A stretch of DNA of 64,000 nucleotides from Lindgomyces ingoldianus (Eukaryota > Ascomycota > Dothideomycetes > Pleosporales > Lindgomycetaceae): positions 52,031-116,030 of the forward strand of contig NW_022985234.1 of the NCBI RefSeq assembly GCF_010093535.1, read 5' to 3'. How positions within the stretch are numbered: position 1 is the first letter of the stretch; each line of letters begins with the position of its first letter. Of this stretch, positions 10,218 through 20,506 are shown one piece after another. Below the pieces are notes generated by a model that did no database searches, was not told the origin of the DNA, and saw nothing but the letters and a program-made list of their open reading frames with translations. The position numbers were made by a program, and so were the translations under genes.

Positions 10218-11843
10218 ATGGCTTGACAACCACAAGCTCAATCTCTAGCAAAAGAAGGCAGACTTTAGCTTGCTCTTGTCTTAATTAAGTCTAACCCTTG
10301 TCTATCAATTCGTGCAGCTGCTGCAGCCTATGACGTACCAGAATCCACCCTCCGAACGCGCCTCCGTGGTATCCTCCTAAAACGCGAGACAATCTCGGTC
10401 AACCGCAAGCTATCGCCTATCGAAGAGCAGTTGCTTGTCTCCTGGATCCTAGATCTTAACTGACGCGGCTTTCCACCCTATATTATTGACGTGCGTTGAA
10501 TGGCGAACGTTCTGCTTCAAGCTCGTCGCCAAGATCCTCCACTAACGCCTGTAGGCAAGTGCTGGGTATCGCGCTTTGTTAACAGCCAGGCAGAGCTTCA
10601 GACAAAGTGGGACAGGAAGATACACTCCCAGCGCGCTCTCTGTCAGGATCCAGTCAAGTTTAGAGCCTGGTTCAAGCTAGTAGAGGACACGCGTCAGACG
10701 TACGGGATACTAGACGAGGATACCTACAATTTTGATGAGACAGGATTTATGATAGGGGTCGCTAGCACGTCTAAGGTTGTTACTAGCTCTGAGACTGTTG
10801 GTTAAGCAGTTACTGTACAGCCTAGCAATCGCGACTGGGTCACCACAATCAAGTGTATCAACGCGTCTGGCTGGTCGCTCCCACCGCTCATTATCTTGCA
10901 TGGAAAGCTCCACCAAGCTAGCTGGTATTGTGATATCCCCGGCGACTGGACGCTCGCAGTGAGCGATAACGGCTGGACGACTGACCACCTTAGCCTAGCC
11001 TGGCTTAAGCACTTTGACAAGCAGACGAGGACGCGTACAGCAGGAATCTATCGCCTGCTTATAGTAGATGGCCACAGCAGCCATGCGACGCCTGAGTTTG
11101 ATCAGTACTGTACAGAGAACAAGATTATTAGTCTCTGTATGCCAGCTCACAGCTCCCATCTCCTACAGCCTCTAGATGTTGGCTGTTTTGCGCCTCTCAA
11201 GCGAGCGTACGGACACCAGGTGTTAGAGCTCGCTCGCAATTAGATCTTCTATGTTGACAAGCAAGACTTTCTTAGAATCTATAAGCATATTAGGCCTATA
11301 GTATTCACAAAGCAGACAATTAAGAGCGGCTTTCAAGCAGCAGGTTTAGTCCCACACTGTCCTAATCACGTCTTGTCGTCGCTTACTGTCGTCCGTACAC
11401 CGTCTCCACCAGCGCAAGAAGCTAACAGTGAGACGCGCTGGACTGCAGAGACGCCTCATACAGTCGCTCAGCTGCAGCAGCAGGCTCAACTAATCCATAA
11501 CCGCCTTAGTTGTCAATCGCAGAGCCCTACTAGCCAGGCAATAGCTCAGCTTGTTAAAGGATGTTAGATGGCGATGCACTCAGCGACAATCCTTACAGAG
11601 GAGAACACCAAGCTGCGTCAGGCTAACCATTGCCGAGAGCAGAAGAAGCAACAGCGACGGCAGTATATTGCTACAGGAGGGACTCTCACAGGCCAGGAAG
11701 GTCAGAGGCTGGCTGCAGAGGCTGATAGGTTGGTTGAGGTGGATGCGCAGGCTCAGGCATCGCGGGCATATCAACGAGCACCACCAACCTGCTCAAGGTG
11801 CCATGTACAAGGCTATAAAAGGAATCAATGTAGAAGCAATTAG
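10218..11843 (+). pseudogene. Fot1/pogo-type DDE transposase, seven in-frame stops
   Basis: One uninterrupted frame of 541 codons plus stop from ATG at 10218, the size known for Fot1 transposases. In-frame stops lie at 10224 (TGA), 10266 (TAG), 10461 (TGA), 10497 (TGA), 10803 (TAA), 11241 (TAG) and 11565 (TAG). There is no frameshift. The TAA/TAG codons fit C-to-T change of CAA/CAG (Gln). The N-terminal part looks like the helix-turn-helix/CENP-B-type DNA-binding region. The catalytic triad is intact: Asp173 in NFDETGF, Asp284 in VDGHSSH and Asp320 in QPLDVGCF, with 35 residues between the last two (DD35D). Near the C-terminus CSRC-HVQGYKRNQC resembles a CCHC knuckle whose His became Tyr, again a C-to-T change. 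The enzyme would cut and paste the element at TA. It is inactive as it stands because of the stops. Confidence 0.9.
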
Positions 11844-11909
11844 GAATATTTTATATATATACTTATATAGGTTTAATTCAGTTGCTGTTCAGTTATCCGT
11901 CAAAGAGGC

Positions 11910-11969
11910 GCGCGCGGTTTGGTGGGGTGCGCAGCTTACTGATGTCCGCAGCTTACTGATAAAACACGT
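11910..11969 (-). repeat. Right terminal inverted repeat of the Fot1-like element
   Basis: Reverse complement of 10136-10195, including the tandem 17-bp pair and terminal ACGT, next to the TA duplication. Confidence 0.85.
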
Positions 11970-12918
11970 TAAGACATAAAACTCTTAAAGAAATGTGCTG
12001 TAGCTATGTATAAAGTTTTATAAAAGATAATAAATAACTATAGCGCTAGACAACCTTTACAAGCTAATTCTACAGCTAAATTATAAAGGCTAGGCAATAA
12101 AAAGGAGCAGGTGATTGTTAAGACTATACTTAAGCTATATGCGCAAGGAATTTCCCCTTAGATAGCATTTATAGCTAATATAGCTAATTCTTTACGCGCT
12201 AAGCATAATCTAGGCTATGTTTATATAAACTAGCCTAGTACATTTATAAAGCGTTATTTAGAGCTTAAAGTAAAGTTTTAAGCGCAGGTATAGTTAAAAG
12301 ATATTTAGCTAATTATAAACCCTGTCTTGCTAAAGTTGTACGTGTTATTATTCTAGATGCTATACTTAGCTTTAATATTCTCTATAAGGCTAAACCTGCC
12401 CTAAATTACCCTAGGACTTTTATAGAGAGCTCTCTTATAGTTATACTTATGCTTAAATGTTACTTTAAGCTCTAAATAACACTTTATAAACATACTAGGC
12501 TAGTTTATGTAAACATAGCCTAGATTACGCTTAGCGCGCAAAGAATTAGCTATATTAGCTATAAATGCTATCTAAAGAGAAATTCCTTACGCATATAGCT
12601 TAAGTATAGTCTTAATAATTACCTACTTCTTTTTATTACCTAGCCTCTGTAATTTAGCTGTAGAATTAGCTTATAAAAGTTATCTAGTGCTATAGTTATT
12701 TATTGTCTTTTATAAGACCCTGCACATAGCTACAGCACATTTTTTTAAGAGTTTTATGTTTTATTTAAAAGCTTAGAGCGTAAGCTGTATCTAACATTCT
12801 TTTAGCGCGTCTAAGTAGTGTTGTGGGGAATGCATTAGTGTAGAAAGGGTGGTTTAGTAGGGTCTTGGCAAAAGTAAGCGACTCAGGTGTGTGAGCAACT
12901 CGCCCGTGAAGTACGTTA

Positions 12919-13138
12919 GTTTAAAATAGCTTTTAGTAAGTAAAAAATTAAATTATATAAGCTTTTTAAAAAAGCTATTTTTAATAAACTTAGTATAGCT
13001 TATAAAAAGTGTGTTTTAAAGCTATATTTAGGTCTAATCTACTATGTATTAGATATTAGCTAATATATAAAAGAGTATTATATATAGCTGTTTAATACTA
13101 TTAATTTACTTACACTTATTAATTACTTTATATTATAC
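12919..13138. other. RIP-degraded DNA between two elements
   Basis: AT-rich flank between the right end of A1 and the gypsy-type LTR at 13139. No motif or terminal repeat seen. Confidence 0.4.
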
Positions 13139-13339
13139 TGTGAGAGCACTGTGAAGCAGGAAGCATGAAGCGCAGAAGGGGGTACAGGATAGTATTAATA
13201 GACGAATCCTTGAGGAGACTCAGGGGTTCGTGAGAGGATATATATATGTGCTGGGGCACGTGACAGGACGTCATGTGCCCAAGGCTAGGCTAAGGGCTCT
13301 CTAGGAAGAGTCTAAGGCATGTCTAAGTTAACTGTGACA
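13139..13339 (-). repeat. 3' LTR of a minus-strand gypsy-type element (G2)
   Basis: TG...CA bounded, 201 bp, largely unmutated. Read on the minus strand it is preceded by a polypurine tract (complement of 13340-13357, CAGAAGGAGGGGGGCCA), as expected just upstream of a 3' LTR. No second copy of this LTR is in the window. The matching TSD cannot be tested. Confidence 0.7.
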
Positions 13340-13683
13340 TGGCCCCCCTCCTTCTGCAAGTTGTCCTTAATCCTGCGATTAGATAGGTAGGATATTATAG
13401 TAACTTAGACTAGCCCTAGGCAGACCTGCAGTAGGGACTGTACAGGCTACACCTAGGTAGTACTTACTACTAGTAACTAAACTCTAGAAAATCTTAGTAA
13501 AAAAAAGCTATATCTAGAGAAGTATAACTAAGTAATTTAAAACATTATTACCACCGCTGTAGCTACTAATATAGAGCGTTCTTGTCTTATTAAGTTAATC
13601 ATAATAGGCCTATAAAGGCTAAGTAAAGTAGATAGTTTATAATTAAAAGGCCTACTTCTATAAAAGTAACTTAAGATTATAAC
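13340..13683 (-). pseudogene. C-terminal end of the G2 polyprotein, truncated
   Basis: Minus-strand coding-like sequence running up to the polypurine tract, so probably the last part of a gypsy-type polyprotein. It is cut at 13683 by the LTR of copia copy C3. The minus frame 13537-13737 is a fragment of it. No catalytic motif is left. The assignment rests on its position next to the LTR. Confidence 0.45.
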
Positions 13684-13962
13684 TGTTAAATAGGCTCTGT
13701 TAGCTAGCTGCTTATAGTATAAGCACTTAAGTAGCAAGAGTAAGAGTGGTGTACAGTGTGCACAGCGTACAAAGTAGGTAGGGTGGGGGCAACATGTTTC
13801 TAGTTCTGTATTGCTCTGTCTTTTCCTCTGTACAGAGGAAAAAAGAAATATTTAGATGTTTGCGCACAAAGGTTCACGCACAAGCATTATGTAATATAGC
13901 TACATAATCCTTCTTTTACGTAATAACTATTTAGACTGTAACACTGTTACTATGTATAAACA
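13684..13962 (-). repeat. Copia LTR (3' LTR of C3)
   Basis: 279 bp starting TGTTAAATAGG on the plus strand and ending ATAAACA; on its own strand TGTTTATAC...TTTAACA. Same repeat as 20227-20506, 35849-36128, 37025-37301 and 53912-54191. The outer (left) half is GC-rich and intact (GTGTACAGTGTGCACAGCG); the inner half is more AT-rich. Confidence 0.85.
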
Positions 13963-14626
13963 CTAGCAACTTTCTGTTTTTGCCTAAGAAGTTGCCTTCT
14001 GTACTAGTTACCTCTCTTCTGTTTATGCAGGTCTATCTAAATATATTTTGCCTATACTTTACCTTATTTATTAGAACTTGCCCTAGTTATGCTTTATAAA
14101 TAGCTTTATAAATAATATAAAGTGTTTAAGCTATTATTATTTAGCTTTATACACTTGTTCTATAAATGTCTAGTAGTATATAGGCTGTTTTTATGCAGGA
14201 TTCTATAACAGGATAGTGTAAGATCTTTGTGTAGAAAGGTGTGTAAAGAGGTGTATATAGTAAGGTTTTCTCTTCTTTTTTTTACCTTTTCTTTTTTAGC
14301 CTTAACTTTATAAACCCTACTATATAATTCTCTAGCTCTTTTCTATTCTTATATAGTGCTAATAGTAACAGGTTCTCCTGTATATACACATACACACACA
14401 CACAATGTCTCTCTAGCCCTCCTTCTCCTCTAACACTGTTAGCGCAGGGGTCTTTAATGTCCTTATGCGGCCTAATAGCCTAGAGCGCATCTGTGTTACT
14501 CTTTTAACTAGTTCTACTACTAATTAGCAGTTTATACAGCGTCTTTATATAAATATATAAATCTTTTAACTTTTTTACTTCTTTTTTATACTAAAAGCTA
14601 ATATAAATAGGCTAAAAAGTAGCATA

Positions 14627-16489
14627 ACGTACCTAACACTTTGGCCAGCCACACAGGTTGGCTAGCCACTTTTGCTAAGCCCCCACCACACTCTACCTAT
14701 CTACATAATGCCTTAACACCAACACTAGATTAAATCTTCTAAAAAACATTAAATATAGCTTACTCTTTAGGCTTTTAAATAAGACTTAAAACTCTTCTTA
14801 TAACACGCTGCAGCTATCTATAATGTCTTTTACATAACACTAAGTAATTAACGCGCTAGACAGCCTTTAGAAGCAGAATGCTAGCCTAAATTAAAGAATC
14901 TAACTAAGCTTAAAAAAAAGTAGTTATTAAGTATATACTTAAGCTTATTACACATAGATTTCCCTCTAGGCTTACAGCTATAGCTAATATAGCTAATTTC
15001 TTGCGCACAGAGCGTAATCTAGGCTAGGTTAGCTTAAACTAGCCTAGTATATAAGTTAAGCACTACTCTAAGTTTATAATAAAGTTTAATTATAAGTATA
15101 ATTATAAAAAAGCACTTTATAAGAATCTAGAGGTTATCTAGAGCTAGTTTTACCTAGTAGCTAACATAAAAGCTAAGTACAGTATTTAGAATAAAAATAT
15201 GTATAACTTTAATAAGTTAAGCTTTATAAGAAGCTAAATATTAACTAAAGTAGTTATTATAGCTTTTAAAAAATAAAGATAGCTAAAGGGAATATAGTAA
15301 AGTAATAAAAAGTAGACAACAGTTATCTAGAGTATTAATATAATAAAGTAGGCTATTCTACTTTTTATTATTTTTAAGGGCTGCTATTACTTTTTTACTT
15401 AGTATAAAAAGAAAAATTTACTTTAGAACTAGGTTATTATAGCCTTTAAAAACAGCTAGATAATAAATAAGCTTAGGCTATAGTAGTTAAAGCACTTTAA
15501 TAAGCATATAAAAAAAGGGTTATAAGTGCTTATTAGCTTTTTATTATTATTAGCTATAAAAGCTATAACTTACTTAATTTTTAGTAGTACTATAAAAAGA
15601 ATAAAATTATTACTATTTATATGCCTTTACACTTATTACACCTTTTACAGCCTTTTAATGTAAGTTGTTTTACCTCTTTAAAAAAGGTGTATAATCACTA
15701 AGCTAAAGATTTTATATGTAACTAAATTACTTATATTATAAAACTTAAGTTCCTACTATGCCTTATATATGCTTATAATATATTAATTACTTCTAGTAAT
15801 ATCTAAAAAGAGTTTTAAAGCGCTAGTTTAGTTCTATTTAACCTAAAATAAGTTAAAATAGCCCTTAACATCTAGTTATATACTTTATTACTACTACTAC
15901 TTATTAATAAGAAGCTCTAGTAGTTATAAACTCTAAGTAATACTTTTAAATTTAAGTTATAATTAATGCTTATAAAGGTAAAAATTTAGAGGCATGTAAA
16001 TAGCTTACTAATATCTATAGTAAAAGCCTTTAAAAAGGTCTTAAAGAGGGCAGTAATTATTACGCATAAGCTAGTGTTAGTGCAAAAAAAGATTATAAAG
16101 CTTTAAGTAGTAAATAAGGCTGCCACATAATATAAATTACATAAAAGAAAGCAGATTTAGGTAAAAAAAACTTTAATAGTTAAGAATAAAGCTTATTTAA
16201 CTACTTTAAAGAAGTTTAGAGCGTGTAGTAATAGGAAGAAGCTAAAGACGCAAGTGTGCGCTAAAAAAGGTAAGCTAAGTTAAAGGTAATATAAGCAGTG
16301 CAATTAGACTAGGCATAACTTGCGTATGTGTAAAAAAGGAGTAGAAGTAGACTTTAAATAATATCTTATGTTGTATTACTTTATACAAGACTAAAGTGGG
16401 CTGTTTTGCGCTAGAATAGGGTGGTTTTAGTAGGGGCTTGGCAAAAGTGGCCGGCCATCCTGTGTGGCCGGCCAACCTGTTAGGTACGT
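14627..16489 (+). mobile_element. Pogo family B element B1, full length, RIP-degraded
   Basis: 1863 bp. Ends ACGTACCTAAC...GGTTAGGTACGT, flanked by TA (14625-14626, 16490-16491), inserted in the 3' noncoding part of copia C3. C1 has the uninterrupted site near 35130. The terminal repeat carries a tandem 17-bp GC-rich motif (consensus GGGTTGGCCGGCCACAC, with changes in this copy). The interior is a heavily RIPped pogo-type transposase gene. Confidence 0.88.
14850..16270 (+). pseudogene. Pogo/Fot-type transposase remnant of B1
   Basis: Plus-strand reading with stops taken as mutated Gln/Trp recovers the order expected of a DDE_1 transposase: an N-terminal DNA-binding part, then MYNFNK (from a family motif YNFDETGF) at about 15200, and a C-terminal LLQ-type block before VGCF at about 15645. 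G-to-A changes have turned the first catalytic Asp codon into Asn. Many stop codons lie in every frame. Compare the better-preserved transposase at 10218-11843. The exact start is not determinable. Confidence 0.65.
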
Positions 16490-17870
16490 TATAACAACTT
16501 TACTATTATATAATATTAATGTTATCCTACCTACTAGCACTAGCCTGCAGCTGTAGGCGGCTAAGGTTGTGTAGTGTAAAGAGTACTTCTATGTAGTCTT
16601 AGTCTAAAGTTATAGTTAAGTCTTAGTAACTCTATGTCTTTATTATTATAGTAGTACTACTAGTGCCTTTCTCTTTATTAAGTGTTATGTGCTAGCTAGC
16701 TTTTAGGCTAATGCCTACGCCTTATACGTATAGTAGAGCTGTGGCCTACACTATAACTACTACACGTGAGGGGTGGTGTGTTCTAGAGAGGGAACTAGTA
16801 GTTTTTCTTTTTCTATATACTAGCTAAATAAAATGCCTTTCTTATATGTTCTTCTCTTCTAATCTTATATAAAAGTAAAAAAAATAAGTGTGTGTAATAA
16901 AAAAAGAAATAAAAAAATAGGCCTTATATAGAGGTGTTGTTAGTCTAGTTAGTCTAAGGCATCTTTGCGCATAAGATCTAGCTAGTCTACAGATGCTTCT
17001 ATTTAGACAGAGAGGCAGTTAGTTAAGACTAATAATTAAAGAGCCTAATTTAGTGTTTTCTTTATATATGCATTTATAAAGTTATTTTTACTATTAATCT
17101 ATTTAATCTTTATAATCTTTTTTTATATAATTTGCAGAGTAACGTAATGTTAATTATAAGTTATTTTTAACTAGTAGTGCCTAGCTTAATAAGGTAATTA
17201 TATAAAAACTTTAAATCTATGTAGATTACTACTAAGATTAGTAGCAGTTTAAGTATTTATATAATCTGCTGTAGAGTTGTACTAAAAGTAATTACATTAT
17301 TAGACTTTTTAACTATTCTATATAGTTTACTAGTAAGACCACTCCTAGTTACTCTTTTATACTTAGTAGAATTCTAGTATATAATGTTGCCTAGTATTTT
17401 AAAGTAGTTACTTTACTTTATATAGTTCTTATTACTTAGTATAATTAAAAATCCTAGCTATAAGCTAAGGTTCTTATTATTAGTAAATAATTTATTTATA
17501 AAAATAAATAGCTTTATGCAGTTTAGTTATAGTAGCATAAAGTTAAGTCTTTTACTGCTATTATCTATCTACTACTAAATGCATATATTAAGGGCTTTAA
17601 TGTTTTTATGTAAAGAATCTATAGTTTAGGCAGTAACTAAGAGATTAAATGCTACTTTTAGTTAACACACTAAAGTAATATATGCTTCTCTAGCCCTTTA
17701 TATAACATACTGTTATGCAGCATTTTTTGCTATAGCATTAATTATATAGAGGTTCTTTGCTTAACTTTTTTAAATAAGAGTAACTTTATGTTACATAAGC
17801 TAGATCTTCTCTTTATTAAATGTAATAAGCTAGTTTTTTAGATAGTATAGTCTTGCCTTTTATATAAAGG

Positions 17871-18251
17871 TGTTAGATATGCGCACCTACTGTCAAGACA
17901 GGAGGAACGCTTGACGAAAGCTGCTACATAGTACGAGCAATAAGCTCGAACAGCATGTTGCAGCAAATTGCAGCATTTTGCAGCAAATTGCAGCAAATTA
18001 CAGCAAATTACAGCATTTTGCAGCATGTTGCAGCAGTTTGCAGCAAATTGCAGCAAATTGCAGCATTTTACAAGCTGGTCGCGCATAGGGCAAGTGCGCG
18101 AGGGACTCGGATCGGCAAAACAAAAAGCCGAGCAACACAAGTAGAGCAGAAAAAGGATTAATAAATCAATACAATCAATCATCAACCTATACATTATATC
18201 TAAACCCATCATTCATCTTAGGAAGCCTAGAAACAGTGCTTTGATCTAACA
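17871..18251 (+). mobile_element. Solo LTR D1 with internal 10-bp minisatellite
   Basis: 381 bp, starts TGTTAGAT and ends ATCTAACA, flanked by AAAGG (17866-17870, 18252-18256). The empty site is present in C2 near 44525. GC-balanced and little mutated in contrast to the copia around it. No internal coding region, hence solo LTR. Related copies: 49223-49623 (opposite orientation) and part of 55440-55863. Open frames inside it only reflect the minisatellite. Confidence 0.88.
17951..18067 (+). repeat. 10-bp tandem repeat TTGCAGCAAA, 11.7 units
   Basis: Eleven full units from 17958 to 18067, variants TTGCAGCAAA, TTGCAGCATT and TTACAGCAAA, plus a 7-bp partial unit before them. The period is exactly 10 bp, close to one helical turn. 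Confidence 0.95.
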
Positions 18252-20226
18252 AAAGGTTTGCTTTTTTACAGTTTATTCTCTTCTCTCTATGCAAAGTTTT
18301 TTATTATAATACTTAAAGTATTATCTATCTATAAGCTAGTTATACTAAAAGTGTGCTTTCCTTTATCTATAATTAAAAAGTAGAAGTTGTATAAAAAAAT
18401 GTGCATATGTAGCTTTTTTTATAGTAGTTATAATATGTTTTAAACTAATATAGGCCTAATTCTGTAGCTCTATATAAAAGTTGTATAACCTAGAAGATTA
18501 TATTTAGTAGAAAGCTTTAGCGTATCTCTTTTAGTAGCTTTATGTATAGCGTGCGCAGAAGCTTATCTATTAATTAGATATATGCTTATGTAATATTACA
18601 TAGTTTAAAATGCATTTTATACATAGCTCTAAGGCTTACTCTTATAGCTAGAAGTAGTCTCTAGCTTATTCTCTAAATAGTTAGTAATTAAGTAAAGATT
18701 TTTTTTTATCTAAGTAGCAAGTAAACACTAGGCAGGATTTCTTATATAGTTAAGTTATTTTACCTTTTACTTTTTATATAAAGTAAAAGTTAAAAATCTA
18801 ACTTTTATACTTTATTAAGTTATATGCTATAACTTTAAAAGTGCTATTAGTAATTAATGTGTTTATCTTTATATAGTCTAATTTTTTAAAGAGTTTTCTA
18901 GGTGTAGTAATTACACTGTTTATATAAAGCTTAATAAATAAAGCCTAATTTTTTTTTCTAGGTTAGAAATACCTTATCTAGACTTTATATAAGTTTTCTT
19001 TACCTTTTACTTTTTTTAGTATCCTTGTCTTTCCTTTGCACTAGTGCAACATTGCTGTCCTAAGAGGCTTAGTTTATAGTAGGCTCTAGTTCTGCCTTTA
19101 TAATATTTTTATAAAGTTATTCTTGTTTTCTCTTTTATAATAGATTTTTTTTATATAAAGGTTAGTTTATCTAGGTTTTTTGTTATAGGTAGGTTGTCTT
19201 TCTTTTTTTCTTTATAGTATAGTTTAACCTGCGTACATTAAAGCTTTAGTAGGCTATTCTCCCTTTTAATAATAACATCTCTCTCTTTAATGCTCTTCAT
19301 TTTATATAGGCTAGACTAGTCTTTCTTGTTCCTCTATGCTATAATCTTTAAGCTAAAGAGAAAGTTAAAAACTTTATACATTTTAAAGCTATTATAAGTG
19401 TTAATTATATAATTAATGTTTACTTTTATAGAGTTTTTTTAAAGTTTTTTTATTACTTTTTACATAGCGCTTACTTATGTAATAATATCTAGTAATAGTA
19501 AAAAGTCTAGGTTAATTCTTAGGTATGCTCTAAAGACTAGCAGTGTGGGTACTAGACTGTGCAGACTAGCAGTATTATTTAGAGCTTTAACTGCTATCTG
19601 CCGAATAGCTTTATCCTCTGTACAGTTACCTAGCTTAGTCTTTAGGATGTTAAATACTTATTAGAGAGGTGTATGCACGTGTTTCACTTTTCTAACTGCC
19701 TAATATGCTTTTATAGGCATCTACTTATAAGTAGCTTTAACAATCTTTGCATAAGCTTAAAAATCCTTTAAGGTATAATTTATACTAGAGTTATACATAA
19801 TGTAGTCTAAGGGTCTCTAATAGATGTTAATCTAGCACTTACATAGTGCGTTCTAGGTATCTTGTGTAGACATAGATGTTAGAAATGTAGCAGCCTAAAA
19901 TAATATGTCTACATTAATAATATATAAAACATTCTTATTAGTAATCTATGTAGCATTAATAATAACTTTATAGTTAAAGTAGATGTTATTTTTAATTATA
20001 AACTTAAATTTTTATAGTGCCTAGTTATATAATTAGTAAAAGTAGCAGAACTTTTTAATCTCTTCTAACATAGTAGCATTCATGTTATAGCTAGCGCTAG
20101 TTAGCATCTTCTAAAGTTTCTTTATATAGAGGTGTCTAAACTAGTAGTAGAGGCAGTAAAGTTTTAATTTAGTAAAAAAGAACATAGATTCTTCTTTACT
20201 AATATTAAAAAAAATATGTCTTTATT

Positions 20227-20506
20227 TGTCTGTACGCAGCAGCAGCGTCACAGCCTGGATACAAGCGATCGCGCAGGAGCAGGACCACGTATCTATGTCA
20301 CATAATGCTTGTGCGCGAACCTCTGTGCGCAAACATCTAAATATCCCTCTTTTCCTCTATATAAAGGAAAAATAAGAGTAATAGAACTAAAAACATATTG
20401 CTCTTACTTTACCTACTTTATACACTATGCACACTATACACTACTCTTACTTTTACTACTTAAGCGCTTATACTATAAGCAGCTAGCTGCTAGAGCCTAT
20501 TTAACA
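20227..20506 (+). repeat. 5' LTR of copia C1
   Basis: 280 bp, TGTCTGTACGCAGCAGC...TATTTAACA. The outer half is intact and GC-rich; the inner half is RIP-mutated. Followed directly by CTAATTAGTAGTTAATT, the probable priming-site region, which also follows the LTR at 53912-54191 (in complement) and resembles the same position of the element at 52009-53611. Confidence 0.9.

Larger units (their letters stand above)
10136..11969 (+). mobile_element. Fot1-like pogo transposon, nearly complete
   Basis: 1834 bp with matching inverted ends that start ACGTGTTTTATCAGTAAGC and stay identical for about 60 bp, flanked by TA at 10134-10135 and 11970-11971. The empty site (AAATAAGACATAAAAC) is present at about 49950-49970 in copy A4. 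Length and coding layout fit the Fot1 group of fungal pogo elements. RIP is mild compared with the host element, so this insertion is younger or was seldom duplicated. Confidence 0.92.
9733..12916. mobile_element. Pogo family A foldback derivative A1, with two nested insertions
   Basis: Ends are ACGTACTTCACGGGCGAG and its complement, flanked by TA on both sides (9731-9732 and 12917-12918). Subtracting the palindromic insert with TSD (248 bp) and the Fot1-like insert with TSD (1836 bp) leaves exactly 1100 bp, the length of copy A4 (49802-50901). The two halves are inverted copies of the transposase-proximal end of the full-length family A element (A3). It therefore encodes no transposase and would depend on one supplied elsewhere. 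Both arms are RIP-mutated while the terminal roughly 100 bp are well preserved. Confidence 0.85.
17000..20226 (-). pseudogene. Copia polyprotein remnant (integrase end, RT, RNase H) of C3
   Basis: On the minus strand the sequence reads through integrase-end residues (FNILKTKLGNCTED... then LVPTLLVF, about 19650-19500). Next come the RVT_2 reverse transcriptase (ISQRLLLAI..., DITQAYIQ-like, about 18720-18500) and an RNase H part before 17000. These are motifs of fungal Ty1/copia pol. In the RT active-site region Asp codons and Trp/Gln codons are mutated (RIP). Solo LTR D1 interrupts it at 17871-18251. Not functional. Confidence 0.7.

Noticed and set aside
16275..16475. 66-codon minus-strand frame repeated at 29601-29801 and 31892-32092
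   Set aside because: Similar in all three family B copies because it lies in the homologous terminal repeat, antisense to the transposase C-terminus. Conservation is that of the DNA repeat, not evidence of a protein.
17951..18067. CRISPR-like regular repeat array
   Set aside because: Units are 10 bp with no spacers, inside an LTR with a TSD, in a fungal context.
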